NCBI GenBank assembly: GCA_963838735.1
Contig: CAWISG010000012.1
Coordinates: forward strand, 62,001-126,000
Direction: 5' to 3'
Source of the DNA: Parerythrobacter_A sp963838735
Lineage (GTDB): Bacteria > Pseudomonadota > Alphaproteobacteria > Sphingomonadales > Sphingomonadaceae
Length of the DNA: 64,000 bases
Below are positions 42,827 to 51,734 of the stretch, piece by piece. The number at the start of each line of letters is the position of its first letter. Within the stretch, counting starts at the first letter, position 1. Both the position numbers and the translations under genes were made by a program. A model generated the notes under the pieces. The model did no database searches, was not told where the DNA came from, and saw only the letters and a program-made list of their open reading frames with translations.

Positions 42827-43665
42827 CCGAGCTGCCCGACTTGCCGCCCCTGCGAGACGTCATCGCCCGCCACGGCCTGTCCGCCAGCAAGGCCCTGGGT
42901 CAGAACTTCCTGTTCGACGCGCAGCTGCTGGACCGTATCGCGGCGGTCCCGGGCGACCTGACCGACCGCGCCGTGCTGGAAATCGGCCCCGGTCCCGGCG
43001 GCCTGACGCGGGCCTTGCTGAAAGCGGGCGCGCGGGTGACGGCAATCGAGATGGACGTGCGCTGCCTGCCCGCGTTGGCGGAACTGGCCATCGCCTATCC
43101 CAGCAAGCTGCGCGTGATCGAAGGCGATGCGCTGGGAGTCGATCATGCCGCGCTAATGGGCGAGCCCTTTTCGATAGTCAGCAACTTGCCCTACAATGTC
43201 GGCACGGCGCTGTTGGTGCGATGGCTGGGTGGTAAAGGGTGGCCACCGCACTGGACCAGCCTGACGCTGATGTTCCAGCAGGAAGTGGCGCAACGGATCG
43301 TGTCCGCCCCCGACAGCAAGGCCTATGGCCGCCTCGCGGTGCTGGCCCAATGGCGTAGTACCGCACGGCTTGCGATGAAAGTTCATCGCAGCGCGTTTAC
43401 GCCGCCGCCCAAGGTGCAGAGCGCGGTGGTGCATATCGAACCCGCCGCGATGCCCGATCGCGTGGCACCCGCCACGCTGGAACGCCTGACCGCCGCTGCC
43501 TTCGGCCAGCGCCGCAAGATGCTGCGCCAGAGTTTGAAGAGCCTTCCAGGTGCGGTGGAAGCACTGGAAACGGTCGGGATAGAGCCGACGAGGCGCGCCG
43601 AAACGCTGAGCGTGGGCGAGTTCGTGCAGGTGGCGCGGGAACTGCCTAGCGATCGCGCGCTTTAG
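42823..43665 (+). CDS. rsmA: 16S rRNA (adenine1518-N6/adenine1519-N6)-dimethyltransferase
   Basis: KsgA: dimethylates A1518 and A1519 in helix 45 of 16S rRNA during 30S maturation. 280 residues from GTG. SKALGQNFLFDAQLLDRI, the SAM-binding LEIGPGPGGLTRALL, EMDVRC, EGDAL and the catalytic SNLPYNVGT are all present, with the C-terminal FGQRRKMLRQSLK block. Four-base overlap with pdxA. Confidence 0.97.
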   Translation: MTELPDLPPLRDVIARHGLSASKALGQNFLFDAQLLDRIAAVPGDLTDRAVLEIGPGPGGLTRALLKAGARVTAIEMDVRCLPALAELAIAYPSKLRVIEGDALGVDHAALMGEPFSIVSNLPYNVGTALLVRWLGGKGWPPHWTSLTLMFQQEVAQRIVSAPDSKAYGRLAVLAQWRSTARLAMKVHRSAFTPPPKVQSAVVHIEPAAMPDRVAPATLERLTAAAFGQRRKMLRQSLKSLPGAVEALETVGIEPTRRAETLSVGEFVQVARELPSDRAL

Positions 43666-43671
43666 TCCCGG

Positions 43672-44469
43672 ATGGATATTCTCGCCCTGTTGACCGACCC
43701 AGCCGCGTGGCTCGCGCTGCTTACGTTGATCGCGCTCGAAGTCGTGCTGGGCATCGACAACCTGATCTTCATTGCGATCCTGTCCAACAAGCTGCCCGAA
43801 CACCAACAACAGCGGGCGCGGCGGATCGGCCTTGGCTTCGCGCTGGTCATGCGCATCCTGTTACTCCTCCTGATCGGCTGGATCGTTACGCTACAGACGC
43901 CACTGTTTGATCTGGGACTGGTCGGCGCGGCCAACGAATATGGCAAGCCCAGCTTCGAAACTGCCTTTTCCGGCCGCGACCTGATCCTAATCGCCGGCGG
44001 CCTGTTCCTGCTGTGGAAAGCCACCAAGGAAATCCACCATTCGATGGAACCGTCCGATAATAGTGGCGACATCATGGACAAGACGCCGTCCGTCGCGAAG
44101 GCCGCAACGGCAACTTTCGGTGCGGTTATCATGCAAATCATCCTGATCGACATGGTATTCTCGATCGATTCCATTCTTACCGCCGTCGGCATGACCGAAC
44201 ACATCCCAATCATGATAGCCGCGGTCGTTATCACCGTCGGCGTCATGATGGTTGCCGCTGATCCGCTCGCGCGTTTTATCGAGAAGAACCCCACACTCGT
44301 GATGCTGGCGCTGGCGTTCCTGGTGATGATCGGCCTGGTGCTGCTCGCCGACGGCTTCGGATTTCACGTGCCCAAGGGCTACATCTACATGGCGATGGGC
44401 TTTTCCGTCGGGGTGGAAATGCTCAATATGGTCCAGCGGAACAGACGGGCAAAGGCTGCCGCCGCGTAG
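43672..44469 (+). CDS. TerC family integral membrane protein
   Basis: 265 residues with seven or so membrane helices. The family's acidic motifs within membrane segments are present: LEVVLGIDNLIFIAILSNKL in helix 1-2 and DMVFSIDSILTAVGMTEH in the second half. Proteins of this family are linked to metal (Mn2+/Ca2+) export or membrane-protein metalation; related genes are sometimes under Mn riboswitches, but only six bases separate this gene from rsmA, leaving no room for one. Last gene of the lptD transcription unit; converges with glcB. Confidence 0.9.
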   Translation: MDILALLTDPAAWLALLTLIALEVVLGIDNLIFIAILSNKLPEHQQQRARRIGLGFALVMRILLLLLIGWIVTLQTPLFDLGLVGAANEYGKPSFETAFSGRDLILIAGGLFLLWKATKEIHHSMEPSDNSGDIMDKTPSVAKAATATFGAVIMQIILIDMVFSIDSILTAVGMTEHIPIMIAAVVITVGVMMVAADPLARFIEKNPTLVMLALAFLVMIGLVLLADGFGFHVPKGYIYMAMGFSVGVEMLNMVQRNRRAKAAAA

Positions 44470-44479
44470 CCCGGCCGGG

Positions 44480-46627
44480 TCAGCGACGCTTCTTCGCCAG
44501 CCGCCACTTGTGCAGCAGCGGTTCGGTATAGCCGCTTGGCTGGCTTGCACCTTCGAATACTAAATCGCAGGCGGCCCTGAAGGCGATGCTGTCCGTATTG
44601 CCCGTCATCGGTTCATAGGCCGGGTCACCCGCATTCTGCGCATCGACCTTGGCGGCCATGCGGGTCAAGCTGTCCATCACTTGTTCGCGCGTAACCACGC
44701 CATGCAGCAGCCAGTTGGCCATGTGCTGCGAGGATATCCGCAGCGTGGCGCGATCCTCCATAAGGCCGACATCGTCGATATCGGGCACCTTGGAACAGCC
44801 CACGCCGGCGTCGATCCAGCGTACGACATAGCCCAGCAGTCCCTGCGCATTGTTATCGAGTTCGGCGCGCAATTCGTCGTCGGACCAGTTGACCCGATCG
44901 GCCAGTGGCAGTGACAGTAGCGCATCCAGACCCGGCGCGGGCGGCAAATGCGTCTGCACCGCGAACACATCAGTGGCGTGATAATGCAGCGCGTGCAGAG
45001 TCGCGGCGGTGGGCGATGGCACCCAGGCGGTATTCGCGCCCGCTTTCAGGTGGCCCGCCTTCTCGCGCATCATCGCACCCATCAGGTCCGGCGCGGGCCA
45101 CATGCCCTTGCCGATCTGCGCCTTGCCGGACAGCCCGCACGCCAGCCCGATCCCGACATTCCGGCGTTCATAGGCATCCAGCCACTGCTCCCCTTTCATC
45201 GCCGCCTTGCGCACCATTGCCCCCGCCTGCATCGCGGTGTGGATTTCGTCGCCGGTGCGGTCGAGGAAGCCGGTGTTGATGAAAGCGATGCGATGCCGCA
45301 CCGCATGGATACAGGCGGCGAGGTTCGCGCTGGTGCGCCGCTCCTCGTCCATCACGCCCACCTTGATAGTGTGGCGCGGCAGGCCAAGCAGGTCTTCCAC
45401 CGCATCAAACAGGTCGTTGGTAAAGGCAGCCTCTTCGGGGCCGTGCATCTTGGGTTTGACGATGTAGATGCTGCCGGTGCGCGAATTGCCGAACCTGCCT
45501 TTGCCCGCCACATCCAGCGCGCCGATGGCGGCGGTGAAAACCGCGTCCATAATGCCTTCGGGCACGTCGGACCCATCCGGCAGGCGGATGGCCGGATTGG
45601 TCATCAGGTGCCCGACATTGCGCACGAACAGCACGCTGCGCCCGGGCAGTGTATGCTCGACGCCATCGGGGGCCGTGAACGTCTTGTCGCCCGCCAGGCT
45701 ACGCGTGACGGTGCGCCCGCCCTTTTCGAAACTCTCTTCCAGGTCGCCGCGCATCAGGCCGAGCCAGTTGGTGTAAGCGAGCAGCTTGTCCTCGCCATCC
45801 ACCGCCGCGACCGAGTCCTCGCAGTCGCAGATCGTGGTCAGCGCACTTTCGATGATAATGTCCGAGATACCCAGCGTATCGCCCTGCGCAATGGGGCTGT
45901 CCGCATCGAACACGATCTCGATATGGAGGCCATTATTGCGGAACAGGCGACCCCGCGCCGTGTGGCCGACATATTGCGCATTGTCCGCCAGCGCGACAAA
46001 ACAGTCGGCGCCTTCCGCGTGTCCGGCGTCGAGCGTCGTCAGATCGGCCCAGCTGCCCCTGGCCAGTGGCACAGCCTCGTCCAGGAATTGCCGTCCCCGC
46101 GCAATCACCGCCGCACCGCGCACCTCGTCGTAACCGCCCGGTTCGGCGGGCGCGGCGTCCAGCGCATCGGTACCGTAGAAGGCATCGTACAGGCTGCCCC
46201 AGCGCGCATTGGCAGCGTTCAGCAGGAAACGCGCGTTGAGGATCGGCACGACCAGCTGCGGCCCCGCCATCGTCGCGATTTCGGCATCGACGTTCTGCGT
46301 ATCTATGGTGAATGCGGTGGGTTCCGGCACGAGATAGCCGATATCGTTCAGGAAGGCACGATAGGCGGCGGCATCGTGCGGCTGGCCACATCGTTCACGG
46401 TGCCAGCCGTCGATCTTCGTTTGCAGGTCGTCGCGCGTCGTTAGCAGCTCCGCATTGACGGGCGCGAAGCGGGCAAGAAGCTGAGCGAAACCGGACCAGA
46501 AGCCTTCTGCCGCAATGCCGAGGTCGGGCAGCACCTGCGTTTCCAGCAAGTTCGCAAGCGGCGCATGAATGGCAAGGCCCGCGCGGATCGCAGAATGGTC
46601 GGCAGGCTGCGGAGAAATTGTGGTCAT
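44480..46627 (-). CDS. glcB: Malate synthase G
   Basis: Condenses glyoxylate with acetyl-CoA to malate. 715 residues from the ATG at 46627, the expected size for isoform G (isoform A is about 530). Seen: ALTTICDCEDSVAAVDGEDK, VLFVRNVGHLMTNPAIRLPD, IYIVKPKMHGPEEAAFTNDL, RRTSANLAACIHAV and the C-terminal YVVRWIDAGVGCSKVPDIDD with RATLRISSQHMANWLLHG. The in-frame upstream extension overlaps the divergent M20 gene and is rejected. No isocitrate lyase gene is in the window, so whether it serves a glyoxylate shunt or glycolate use is open. Confidence 0.98.
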   Translation of the reverse strand: MTTISPQPADHSAIRAGLAIHAPLANLLETQVLPDLGIAAEGFWSGFAQLLARFAPVNAELLTTRDDLQTKIDGWHRERCGQPHDAAAYRAFLNDIGYLVPEPTAFTIDTQNVDAEIATMAGPQLVVPILNARFLLNAANARWGSLYDAFYGTDALDAAPAEPGGYDEVRGAAVIARGRQFLDEAVPLARGSWADLTTLDAGHAEGADCFVALADNAQYVGHTARGRLFRNNGLHIEIVFDADSPIAQGDTLGISDIIIESALTTICDCEDSVAAVDGEDKLLAYTNWLGLMRGDLEESFEKGGRTVTRSLAGDKTFTAPDGVEHTLPGRSVLFVRNVGHLMTNPAIRLPDGSDVPEGIMDAVFTAAIGALDVAGKGRFGNSRTGSIYIVKPKMHGPEEAAFTNDLFDAVEDLLGLPRHTIKVGVMDEERRTSANLAACIHAVRHRIAFINTGFLDRTGDEIHTAMQAGAMVRKAAMKGEQWLDAYERRNVGIGLACGLSGKAQIGKGMWPAPDLMGAMMREKAGHLKAGANTAWVPSPTAATLHALHYHATDVFAVQTHLPPAPGLDALLSLPLADRVNWSDDELRAELDNNAQGLLGYVVRWIDAGVGCSKVPDIDDVGLMEDRATLRISSQHMANWLLHGVVTREQVMDSLTRMAAKVDAQNAGDPAYEPMTGNTDSIAFRAACDLVFEGASQPSGYTEPLLHKWRLAKKRR

Positions 46628-46769
46628 AATGTCCTCGTTCGGCACGGGCGTTATCAGGCAATCAGGCGTTCCGGGGAGGACGAGAGGCGCTATGGTCAAG
46701 CGCCTGCATATTTGCAACCGGTGTTCGCCCTTGGCCAGCCCCGCCTGTGCCGTTAGGAGAAGCCAACCT

Positions 46770-47990
46770 ATGTTAGACCAATCCCCACTCGACCGGCAGG
46801 CCGCAGACCTCATCGCATCCATCGATGCCGATGCCATGCTGGCCGACACGCAACGCTGGAGCGCTATCAATACCGGCACCGCCAACCTTGCCGGACTGGC
46901 CGAGATGGCCGGCGTGCTGGCTGACGCCTTCGCCGACCTGCCCGGCGAAATCGAGCTGGTCGACCCCGCGCCCGTTGCCGCTATCGACGCTGCGGGGCGT
47001 GAAGTTGAGCAGCAGTTCGGCCAGCACATGGTGCTGCGCGTTCGGCCCGATGCGGATCGGCGACTGCTGTGTACCGGTCACATGGATACCGTCTTTCCGG
47101 TCGATCATCCGTTCCAGGAACAGACATGGCTGGACGACAATACGCTGAACGGGCCGGGGCTGGCCGACATGAAAGGCGGACTTGCCGTAATCCTGCACGC
47201 CCTGCGCGCGTTCGAACAAACCGAGCATGCGGCGCGCATCGGCTACGATGTGCTGGTCAATGCGGACGAGGAGACCGGCTCGCTGTCCTCCGCCCCGCTG
47301 ATCGAGGACTTGGCGAAGGGAAAATATGCCGCGCTGACCTATGAACCCAGCGCCCTGCCCGACGGCACTCTGGCCCATGCCCGCGGCGGGTCGGGCAATT
47401 ACACACTGACAATCTCCGGACGATCCGCCCATGCGGGGCGCAATCCGCACGACGGGCGCAACGCCATCGTCGCGGCGGCGGCGCTGACGTTAGGACTGAA
47501 AGACCTGCAATCGGACGAATGCCCGGTGAACCCGGCGCGGATAGAGGGCGGCGCGGCCAACAATGTCGTGCCCGACCACGCCGTGCTGCGGTTCAACATT
47601 CGCCCCAAAAGCCCAGAAGCGGCCACCGCGTTCGAAAGCGCGCTGGCGACCTTGGTCGGCGATGTGCAGCAGGCGCACGAAGTCACCGTCGCTTCGCATG
47701 GCGGCATCACCCGCCCACCCAAACCGGTGGACCGGCGCGCGCAGAAACTGTTCGATCTGGTCCGCAATTGCGGCGCAGCTTTGGGACAGGACATCGGCTG
47801 GAAATCCACCGGCGGCGTGTGCGACGGCAACAACATCGCCGCTACCGGCGTTCCGGTAGTAGACACGATGGGCGTGCGCGGCGGCGCGATCCATTCGCCG
47901 GATGAGTACATGATTGTGCCTTCGCTGAAAGAACGCGCAGCATTGAGCACGCTGGTGCTGGCGCGCCTGGCCAAAGAAGATGTGCTGTGA
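46770..47990 (+). CDS. M20 family metallohydrolase, carboxypeptidase-G2-like, in the ast operon
   Basis: 406 residues from the ATG at 46770 with AGGAGA at 46755-46760. Two-zinc M20 peptidase: His104 and Asp106 in CTGHMDTVF, Asp133 in GPGLADMKGG, Glu167-Glu168 in NADEETGS, Glu192 and His375 in GGAIHSPDEYM. The spacings His-Asp (29), Asp-Glu(catalytic pair) and Asp-Glu192 (59) equal those of Pseudomonas carboxypeptidase G2 (as I recall its ligands), an enzyme that cleaves N-acyl-glutamate bonds. It overlaps astA by four bases (GTGA). In arginine catabolism the last step is hydrolysis of N-succinylglutamate, so this enzyme may replace AstE. Substrate is inferred. Confidence 0.88.
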   Translation: MLDQSPLDRQAADLIASIDADAMLADTQRWSAINTGTANLAGLAEMAGVLADAFADLPGEIELVDPAPVAAIDAAGREVEQQFGQHMVLRVRPDADRRLLCTGHMDTVFPVDHPFQEQTWLDDNTLNGPGLADMKGGLAVILHALRAFEQTEHAARIGYDVLVNADEETGSLSSAPLIEDLAKGKYAALTYEPSALPDGTLAHARGGSGNYTLTISGRSAHAGRNPHDGRNAIVAAAALTLGLKDLQSDECPVNPARIEGGAANNVVPDHAVLRFNIRPKSPEAATAFESALATLVGDVQQAHEVTVASHGGITRPPKPVDRRAQKLFDLVRNCGAALGQDIGWKSTGGVCDGNNIAATGVPVVDTMGVRGGAIHSPDEYMIVPSLKERAALSTLVLARLAKEDVL

Positions 47991-49003
47991 GTTTCCGCCT
48001 GCGCGCCGCGCAGCGGTCCGATCTTGAACCGCTTTACGAAATGGCCAAGCTGACAGGCGGCGGGTTCACCAACCTGCCCGCCGACCGTGATGCGCTTGGC
48101 GAAAAGCTGGATCGCGCATTGCGGGCCTTCGCACGCAAGGACAACACGTTGGGCAACGACCAGTTCGTTCTGGTGCTGGAAAATGCGGAGACCGGCGCGG
48201 TGCGCGGCACGTGCCAGTTGTTCACGCAGGTTGGCCAGCAATGGCCGTTCTACTCCTATCGCTTCAATACGCTGACGCAGTATTCTAAAGAGCTGGACCG
48301 GACGGTGCGCGCCGAGATGCTAGCGCTAACCACTGATCTGGAAGGGTGTAGCGAAGTGGGCGGGCTGTTCCTGCACCCCAATGAACGCGCGGGCGGGCTG
48401 GGCCTGTTGTTGGCGCGCAGCCGCTACCTGTTCATTGCCATGCACCGTGCCCGCTTTGCCGAGCGGATCATCGCAGAGCTTCGCGGCATCATCGACGACA
48501 AGGGCGGTTCGCCTTTCTGGGATGGCGTCGCCGGGCGTTTCTTCGGCATGACTTTTCAGGAGGCGGACTATTTCAACGCCATCAACGGCAACCAGTTCAT
48601 CGCCGACCTGATGCCCAAGCACCCGGTCTATGTCGCCATGCTGAGCAAGGCGGCACGCTCCGTCATCGGCCTTCCCCACCCCAGCGGGCGCGCGGCGATG
48701 CGGATGCTGGAAAAAGAGGGTTTTGCCTATGAAGGCTATGTCGATATCTTCGACGGCGGGCCGACCATGCTGGCGCGCACTGAGCAGGTCATTTCGGTCC
48801 GCGACGCGCATCACGCGGCACTGGACGGCACCGATTGCGAAGATGGCGAACGTGCGCTTATCGCCACCGGACAGCTGAGCAGTTTCCGAAGCTGCTATGG
48901 CGAACGGTGCGAACAGAATGACGGCACGCTGCTGATAGACGCCGCGTCCGCCGAAACGCTCGACGTGCAGGCGGGCGATATCGTGTGGAGCGTGGCGCGG
49001 TGA
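47987..49003 (+). CDS. astA: Arginine N-succinyltransferase
   Basis: First step of the arginine succinyltransferase pathway: arginine plus succinyl-CoA to N2-succinylarginine. 338 residues from GTG. MSFRLRAAQRSDLEPLYEMA, GGGFTNLPADRDAL, the LFTQVGQQWPFYSYRFNTL block, EVGGLFLHPNERAGGLGLLL with ARSRYLFIA, and GVAGRFFGMTFQEADYFNAI are diagnostic of AstA/ArgA-beta family GNAT-related enzymes. Coupled to the upstream M20 gene and 4 bases before astB. Confidence 0.96.
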   Translation: MSFRLRAAQRSDLEPLYEMAKLTGGGFTNLPADRDALGEKLDRALRAFARKDNTLGNDQFVLVLENAETGAVRGTCQLFTQVGQQWPFYSYRFNTLTQYSKELDRTVRAEMLALTTDLEGCSEVGGLFLHPNERAGGLGLLLARSRYLFIAMHRARFAERIIAELRGIIDDKGGSPFWDGVAGRFFGMTFQEADYFNAINGNQFIADLMPKHPVYVAMLSKAARSVIGLPHPSGRAAMRMLEKEGFAYEGYVDIFDGGPTMLARTEQVISVRDAHHAALDGTDCEDGERALIATGQLSSFRSCYGERCEQNDGTLLIDAASAETLDVQAGDIVWSVAR

Positions 49004-49007
49004 GGCC

Positions 49008-50255
49008 ATGACCGTTCGCGAGATCAATTTCGACGGGATTGTCGGGCCGACGCATAATTATGCAGGCCTGAGCCTCGGTAATATAGCCAGTGCCAGTCAT
49101 CGCGGCGACACATCCTATCCGCGCGCCGCCGCATTGCAGGGGCTGGCGAAGATGCGCGGCAATATGGCGATGGGGTTGGCGCAGGGTTTCCTGCTGCCGC
49201 TGCCGCGCCCCAATTCGGCATTGTTGAAGGAACTAGCGGTCGATCCGGAGAATGACCCCGCGCTGCTGGCGGCGGCATGGTCGGCCAGTTCGATGTGGAC
49301 CGCCAATGCCGCGACCGTCAGCCCCGCTACCGACACCGCCGACGGGCGCTGCCACCTGACGCCAGCCAATCTGGTTACCATGCTGCACCGTGCGCAGGAA
49401 TGGCCCGACACTAAGGCGCAACTGACGCTTGCCTTTAGCAATACCGACCATTTCACCGTACACGATGCTGTCCCGCCAACCTTTGGCGATGAAGGCGCGG
49501 CCAACCATATGCGGCTATGCGAAGGGCATGGCGCGGCGGGGGTCGAGGTATTCGTCTATGGCCGACCGGGCGGTGCATTCCCGGCGCGGCAACACGAACA
49601 GGCCAGTCGCGCGGTCGCGCGCAAGCATCGGCTGGACCCGTCACGGTGCGTTTTCATCGAACAGAACCCCGCCGCAATCGAAGCGGGTGCGTTCCATAAC
49701 GATGTCGTAGCCGTGGCGAACGAGCGGGTGCTGTTCATGCATGAGCGGGCTTTCAGCGATGGCGATGAGGCGCTCCGGCAAATCAGGGCAGCGTTCCCTG
49801 CGCTGGAAGTTGTTTCGGTGCCGGACAGCATAGTTCCGCTGGACCACGCCATTGCGACCTACCTGTTCAATTCACAGCTTGTGACATTGCCCGATGGTAC
49901 CGTTCGACTGGTGGCCCCCAAAGAGGCGGATACCGTCGCGATACGACAATGGGCCGCCGCTGCGCTCGGCCCGGATGCGCCGATAAACGGCCTGCATTTC
50001 GTCGATGTGAAGCAGAGCATGGCCAATGGCGGCGGCCCTGCCTGCCTGCGCCTGCGCGTGGTGGCTGACCCGGCACATGTCGATCCGCGCTTCCTGCTGG
50101 ATGGGGCGAAGGCCAGTTTGATCGGCGAAGTGATCGCGGCGCATTGGCCCGAGAGTATTGCACCGTCCCAGATTGGGACCGATGCTCTTGCGGACACGGT
50201 GATCGCGGCGAGAACGGCGCTTGTGGACGCACTCGACCTTTCCGAATTGCGTTAA
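49008..50255 (+). CDS. astB: N-succinylarginine dihydrolase
   Basis: Second step of the pathway: succinylarginine to succinylornithine, CO2 and two NH3. 415 residues, a little shorter than the E. coli enzyme. INFDGIVGPTHNYAGLSLGN is the family N-terminus; FHNDVVAVANERVLFMHERA and the catalytic Cys in SMANGGGPACLRLRV are present. astC and astD (transaminase and dehydrogenase) are not in the window. The operon ends here; a small membrane-protein gene follows after 93 bases. Confidence 0.96.
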   Translation: MTVREINFDGIVGPTHNYAGLSLGNIASASHRGDTSYPRAAALQGLAKMRGNMAMGLAQGFLLPLPRPNSALLKELAVDPENDPALLAAAWSASSMWTANAATVSPATDTADGRCHLTPANLVTMLHRAQEWPDTKAQLTLAFSNTDHFTVHDAVPPTFGDEGAANHMRLCEGHGAAGVEVFVYGRPGGAFPARQHEQASRAVARKHRLDPSRCVFIEQNPAAIEAGAFHNDVVAVANERVLFMHERAFSDGDEALRQIRAAFPALEVVSVPDSIVPLDHAIATYLFNSQLVTLPDGTVRLVAPKEADTVAIRQWAAAALGPDAPINGLHFVDVKQSMANGGGPACLRLRVVADPAHVDPRFLLDGAKASLIGEVIAAHWPESIAPSQIGTDALADTVIAARTALVDALDLSELR

Positions 50256-50348
50256 CGCACTGGACGCACACGCGCGCACCGGTAAACCTTGCAGTACCGG
50301 ACAAGCGATACCGCAATTGGGTGTCGCACACGGGTTTGAGGCTTGGGA

Positions 50349-50588
50349 ATGTTACGAAAAATCGGCAGGCTGTTCGTAATCAAGTCCCGGCTGGAAGCAT
50401 TCGTCATTATCTACGCGCTGGCATTGGGCGCAACCGCGCGCGGCTCCTCCTACCTCGTCGAATTTCCAGGCTGGGGCGGCAAGCTGCTGTTCCTCGCCAC
50501 GACCGGTGCCGTGTTTCTGGCAGGTGCGAAGATACTCGATTGTCTGCGCTACGAACGTGAGGCGCGCGAAGCGGTGGCTGCGGACTGA
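50349..50588 (+). CDS. Small membrane protein, function unknown
   Basis: 79 residues from the ATG at 50349 (MLRKIGRLFVIKSRLEAFVI). Two hydrophobic segments, about 17-35 (AFVIIYALALGATARGSSYL) and 44-63 (KLLFLATTGAVFLAGAKILD), with a basic N-terminus and an acidic Ala-rich tail (YEREAREAVAAD). GAGG just upstream could serve as a ribosome binding site. High GC and codon use match the core genes. No domain recognised; it lies between astB and the tmRNA gene, whose 3' end points towards it. Confidence 0.7.
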   Translation: MLRKIGRLFVIKSRLEAFVIIYALALGATARGSSYLVEFPGWGGKLLFLATTGAVFLAGAKILDCLRYEREAREAVAAD

Positions 50589-50664
50589 GCCGGAAAGCGT
50601 TTGCGATATAGGCGAAAGCCCATTCGTCGCGATGCGACGAGTCACGCTTGTTCGAAAACGGATG

Positions 50665-51075
50665 AAGCAGGGGTTCTGTTGCTAGCGACCCGCGTTCTTG
50701 TTTCAAGACCGGGGGTCCACCGGCGCACCGCTTAGAACGGCAGACACTAACAGGTGAACAAGGCAAGTGGGGGGTTCTGTTGCTAGGCCCCCCCGGGCCC
50801 CCGGTGTCCACTTCTGTTGCCCGGCGTGGCCCGGCCGCGCTTTTGCTTTGTAAGATCAGGCCATTAGGCCGTCAGGTTACGCTGCGATTGCGAGTGCTTC
50901 GTTATCGTTGGCACTTGTGGTTTGTGAACAGTTTCACGGGGTACTCAGCCCGGGCAAAAACAGCGCCTTTCAACACACGTCGATCCTGGTTCGGCCCCGT
51001 CATCGCCCCTCCATGTGAGAGCCGGTGGTGGAACCGCCGGGTACTGCCCCCGGGTCCGTTGTATCTATTGCGCGC
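50665..51075 (-). ncRNA. ssrA: Two-piece (circularly permuted) tmRNA
   Basis: Rescues stalled ribosomes by adding a degradation tag. Reading the minus strand: the acceptor piece comes first and ends in CGGCTCT (51018-51024); after an intervening spacer the coding piece begins GGGGCCGAACCAGGATCG (from 50998), the conserved tmRNA 5' box. GGGGCCG and CGGCTCT form a 7-bp acceptor stem (with G-U pairs). The tag frame at 50912-50877 encodes ANDNEALAIAA and a stop, typical for this group. Downstream are GC-rich hairpins/pseudoknots, and the word GCAACAGAA occurs three times. CCA is not obviously encoded. The end coordinates are approximate because processing sites were not determined. Confidence 0.92.
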
Positions 51076-51112
51076 AGCAATTTATCACCATAGCCCGCCG
51101 AGACGGGCACGC

Positions 51113-51142
51113 CTTATATAGCGGCCTTCACGTTAATGTGAA
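51113..51142 (-). promoter_or_regulatory. Probable sigma-70-type promoter of ssrA
   Basis: On the minus strand, TTCACA (51137-51142) and TATAAG (51113-51118) are separated by 18 bases, placing transcription start some 30 bases before the acceptor piece. TTCACA is part of a CTTCAC-N6-GTGAAG dyad (51126-51143), which could be an operator. Located between the mscL stop and ssrA. Confidence 0.5.
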
Positions 51143-51155
51143 GTGAGCGCGTAGC

Positions 51156-51602
51156 CTACAGCCCGCTCTTCGCATTCGCGCGTCGCATTTCGTCGCGGAT
51201 TTCGGCAAGGAGGTCGACTTCGGTCGGGCCGGCGGGATCTTCCGGCTTGGCCGGTTCTTCGAACTGCGCCGTGACCTTCTTGGCATAGCGCACCAGCAGA
51301 AAAATGATGAACGCCAGGATCAGGAAGTTGATCAGCACCGACACGAAATTGCCCCAGGCAAACACGTTAAGCCCGGCAGCGCGCGCCGCCTCCAGCGACA
51401 TTCCGGAGGTCGCCTCGCCGCCGCCAAGCACCACGAATTTGTCGCTAAAATCCAGACCGCCGAACACCGCGCCGACCAGCGGCATGATAAGGTCGTCCGT
51501 CATGCTGGCGACAATCAGCGCGAACGCCCCGCCGATAATAACGGCAACCGCCAGCTCCATGACATTGCCTTTGGCGATGAATTCCTTGAAATCCGCAATC
51601 AT
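51156..51602 (-). CDS. mscL: Large-conductance mechanosensitive channel
   Basis: Pentameric osmotic-release channel in the inner membrane. 148 residues from the ATG at 51602 (MIADFKEFIAKGNVMELAVA). TM1 VAVIIGGAFALIVASM, the DDLIMPLVGAVFGG loop, periplasmic loop, TM2 FVSVLINFLILAFIIFLLVR, and a charged C-terminal helix (LAEIRDEMRR) are all in place. Divergent from lemA by 132 bases; the ssrA gene lies downstream on the same strand. Confidence 0.97.
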   Translation of the reverse strand: MIADFKEFIAKGNVMELAVAVIIGGAFALIVASMTDDLIMPLVGAVFGGLDFSDKFVVLGGGEATSGMSLEAARAAGLNVFAWGNFVSVLINFLILAFIIFLLVRYAKKVTAQFEEPAKPEDPAGPTEVDLLAEIRDEMRRANAKSGL

Positions 51603-51734
51603 CGTATGTCCCCCCAATAAAGTGCGTAGCACGTGCTTTACGCGACGCTGATAAAGCTAGCAACACTTGCCACTGCGCCGGGAACCGCTATTCCATTCGA
51701 CACATCGTCAAGCCGCTGTGACAGGACAAACCCC

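Noticed and set aside
43666..43671. Manganese (yybP-ykoY) riboswitch before the TerC family gene
   Set aside because: Only six bases separate rsmA and the TerC gene, leaving no room for a riboswitch.
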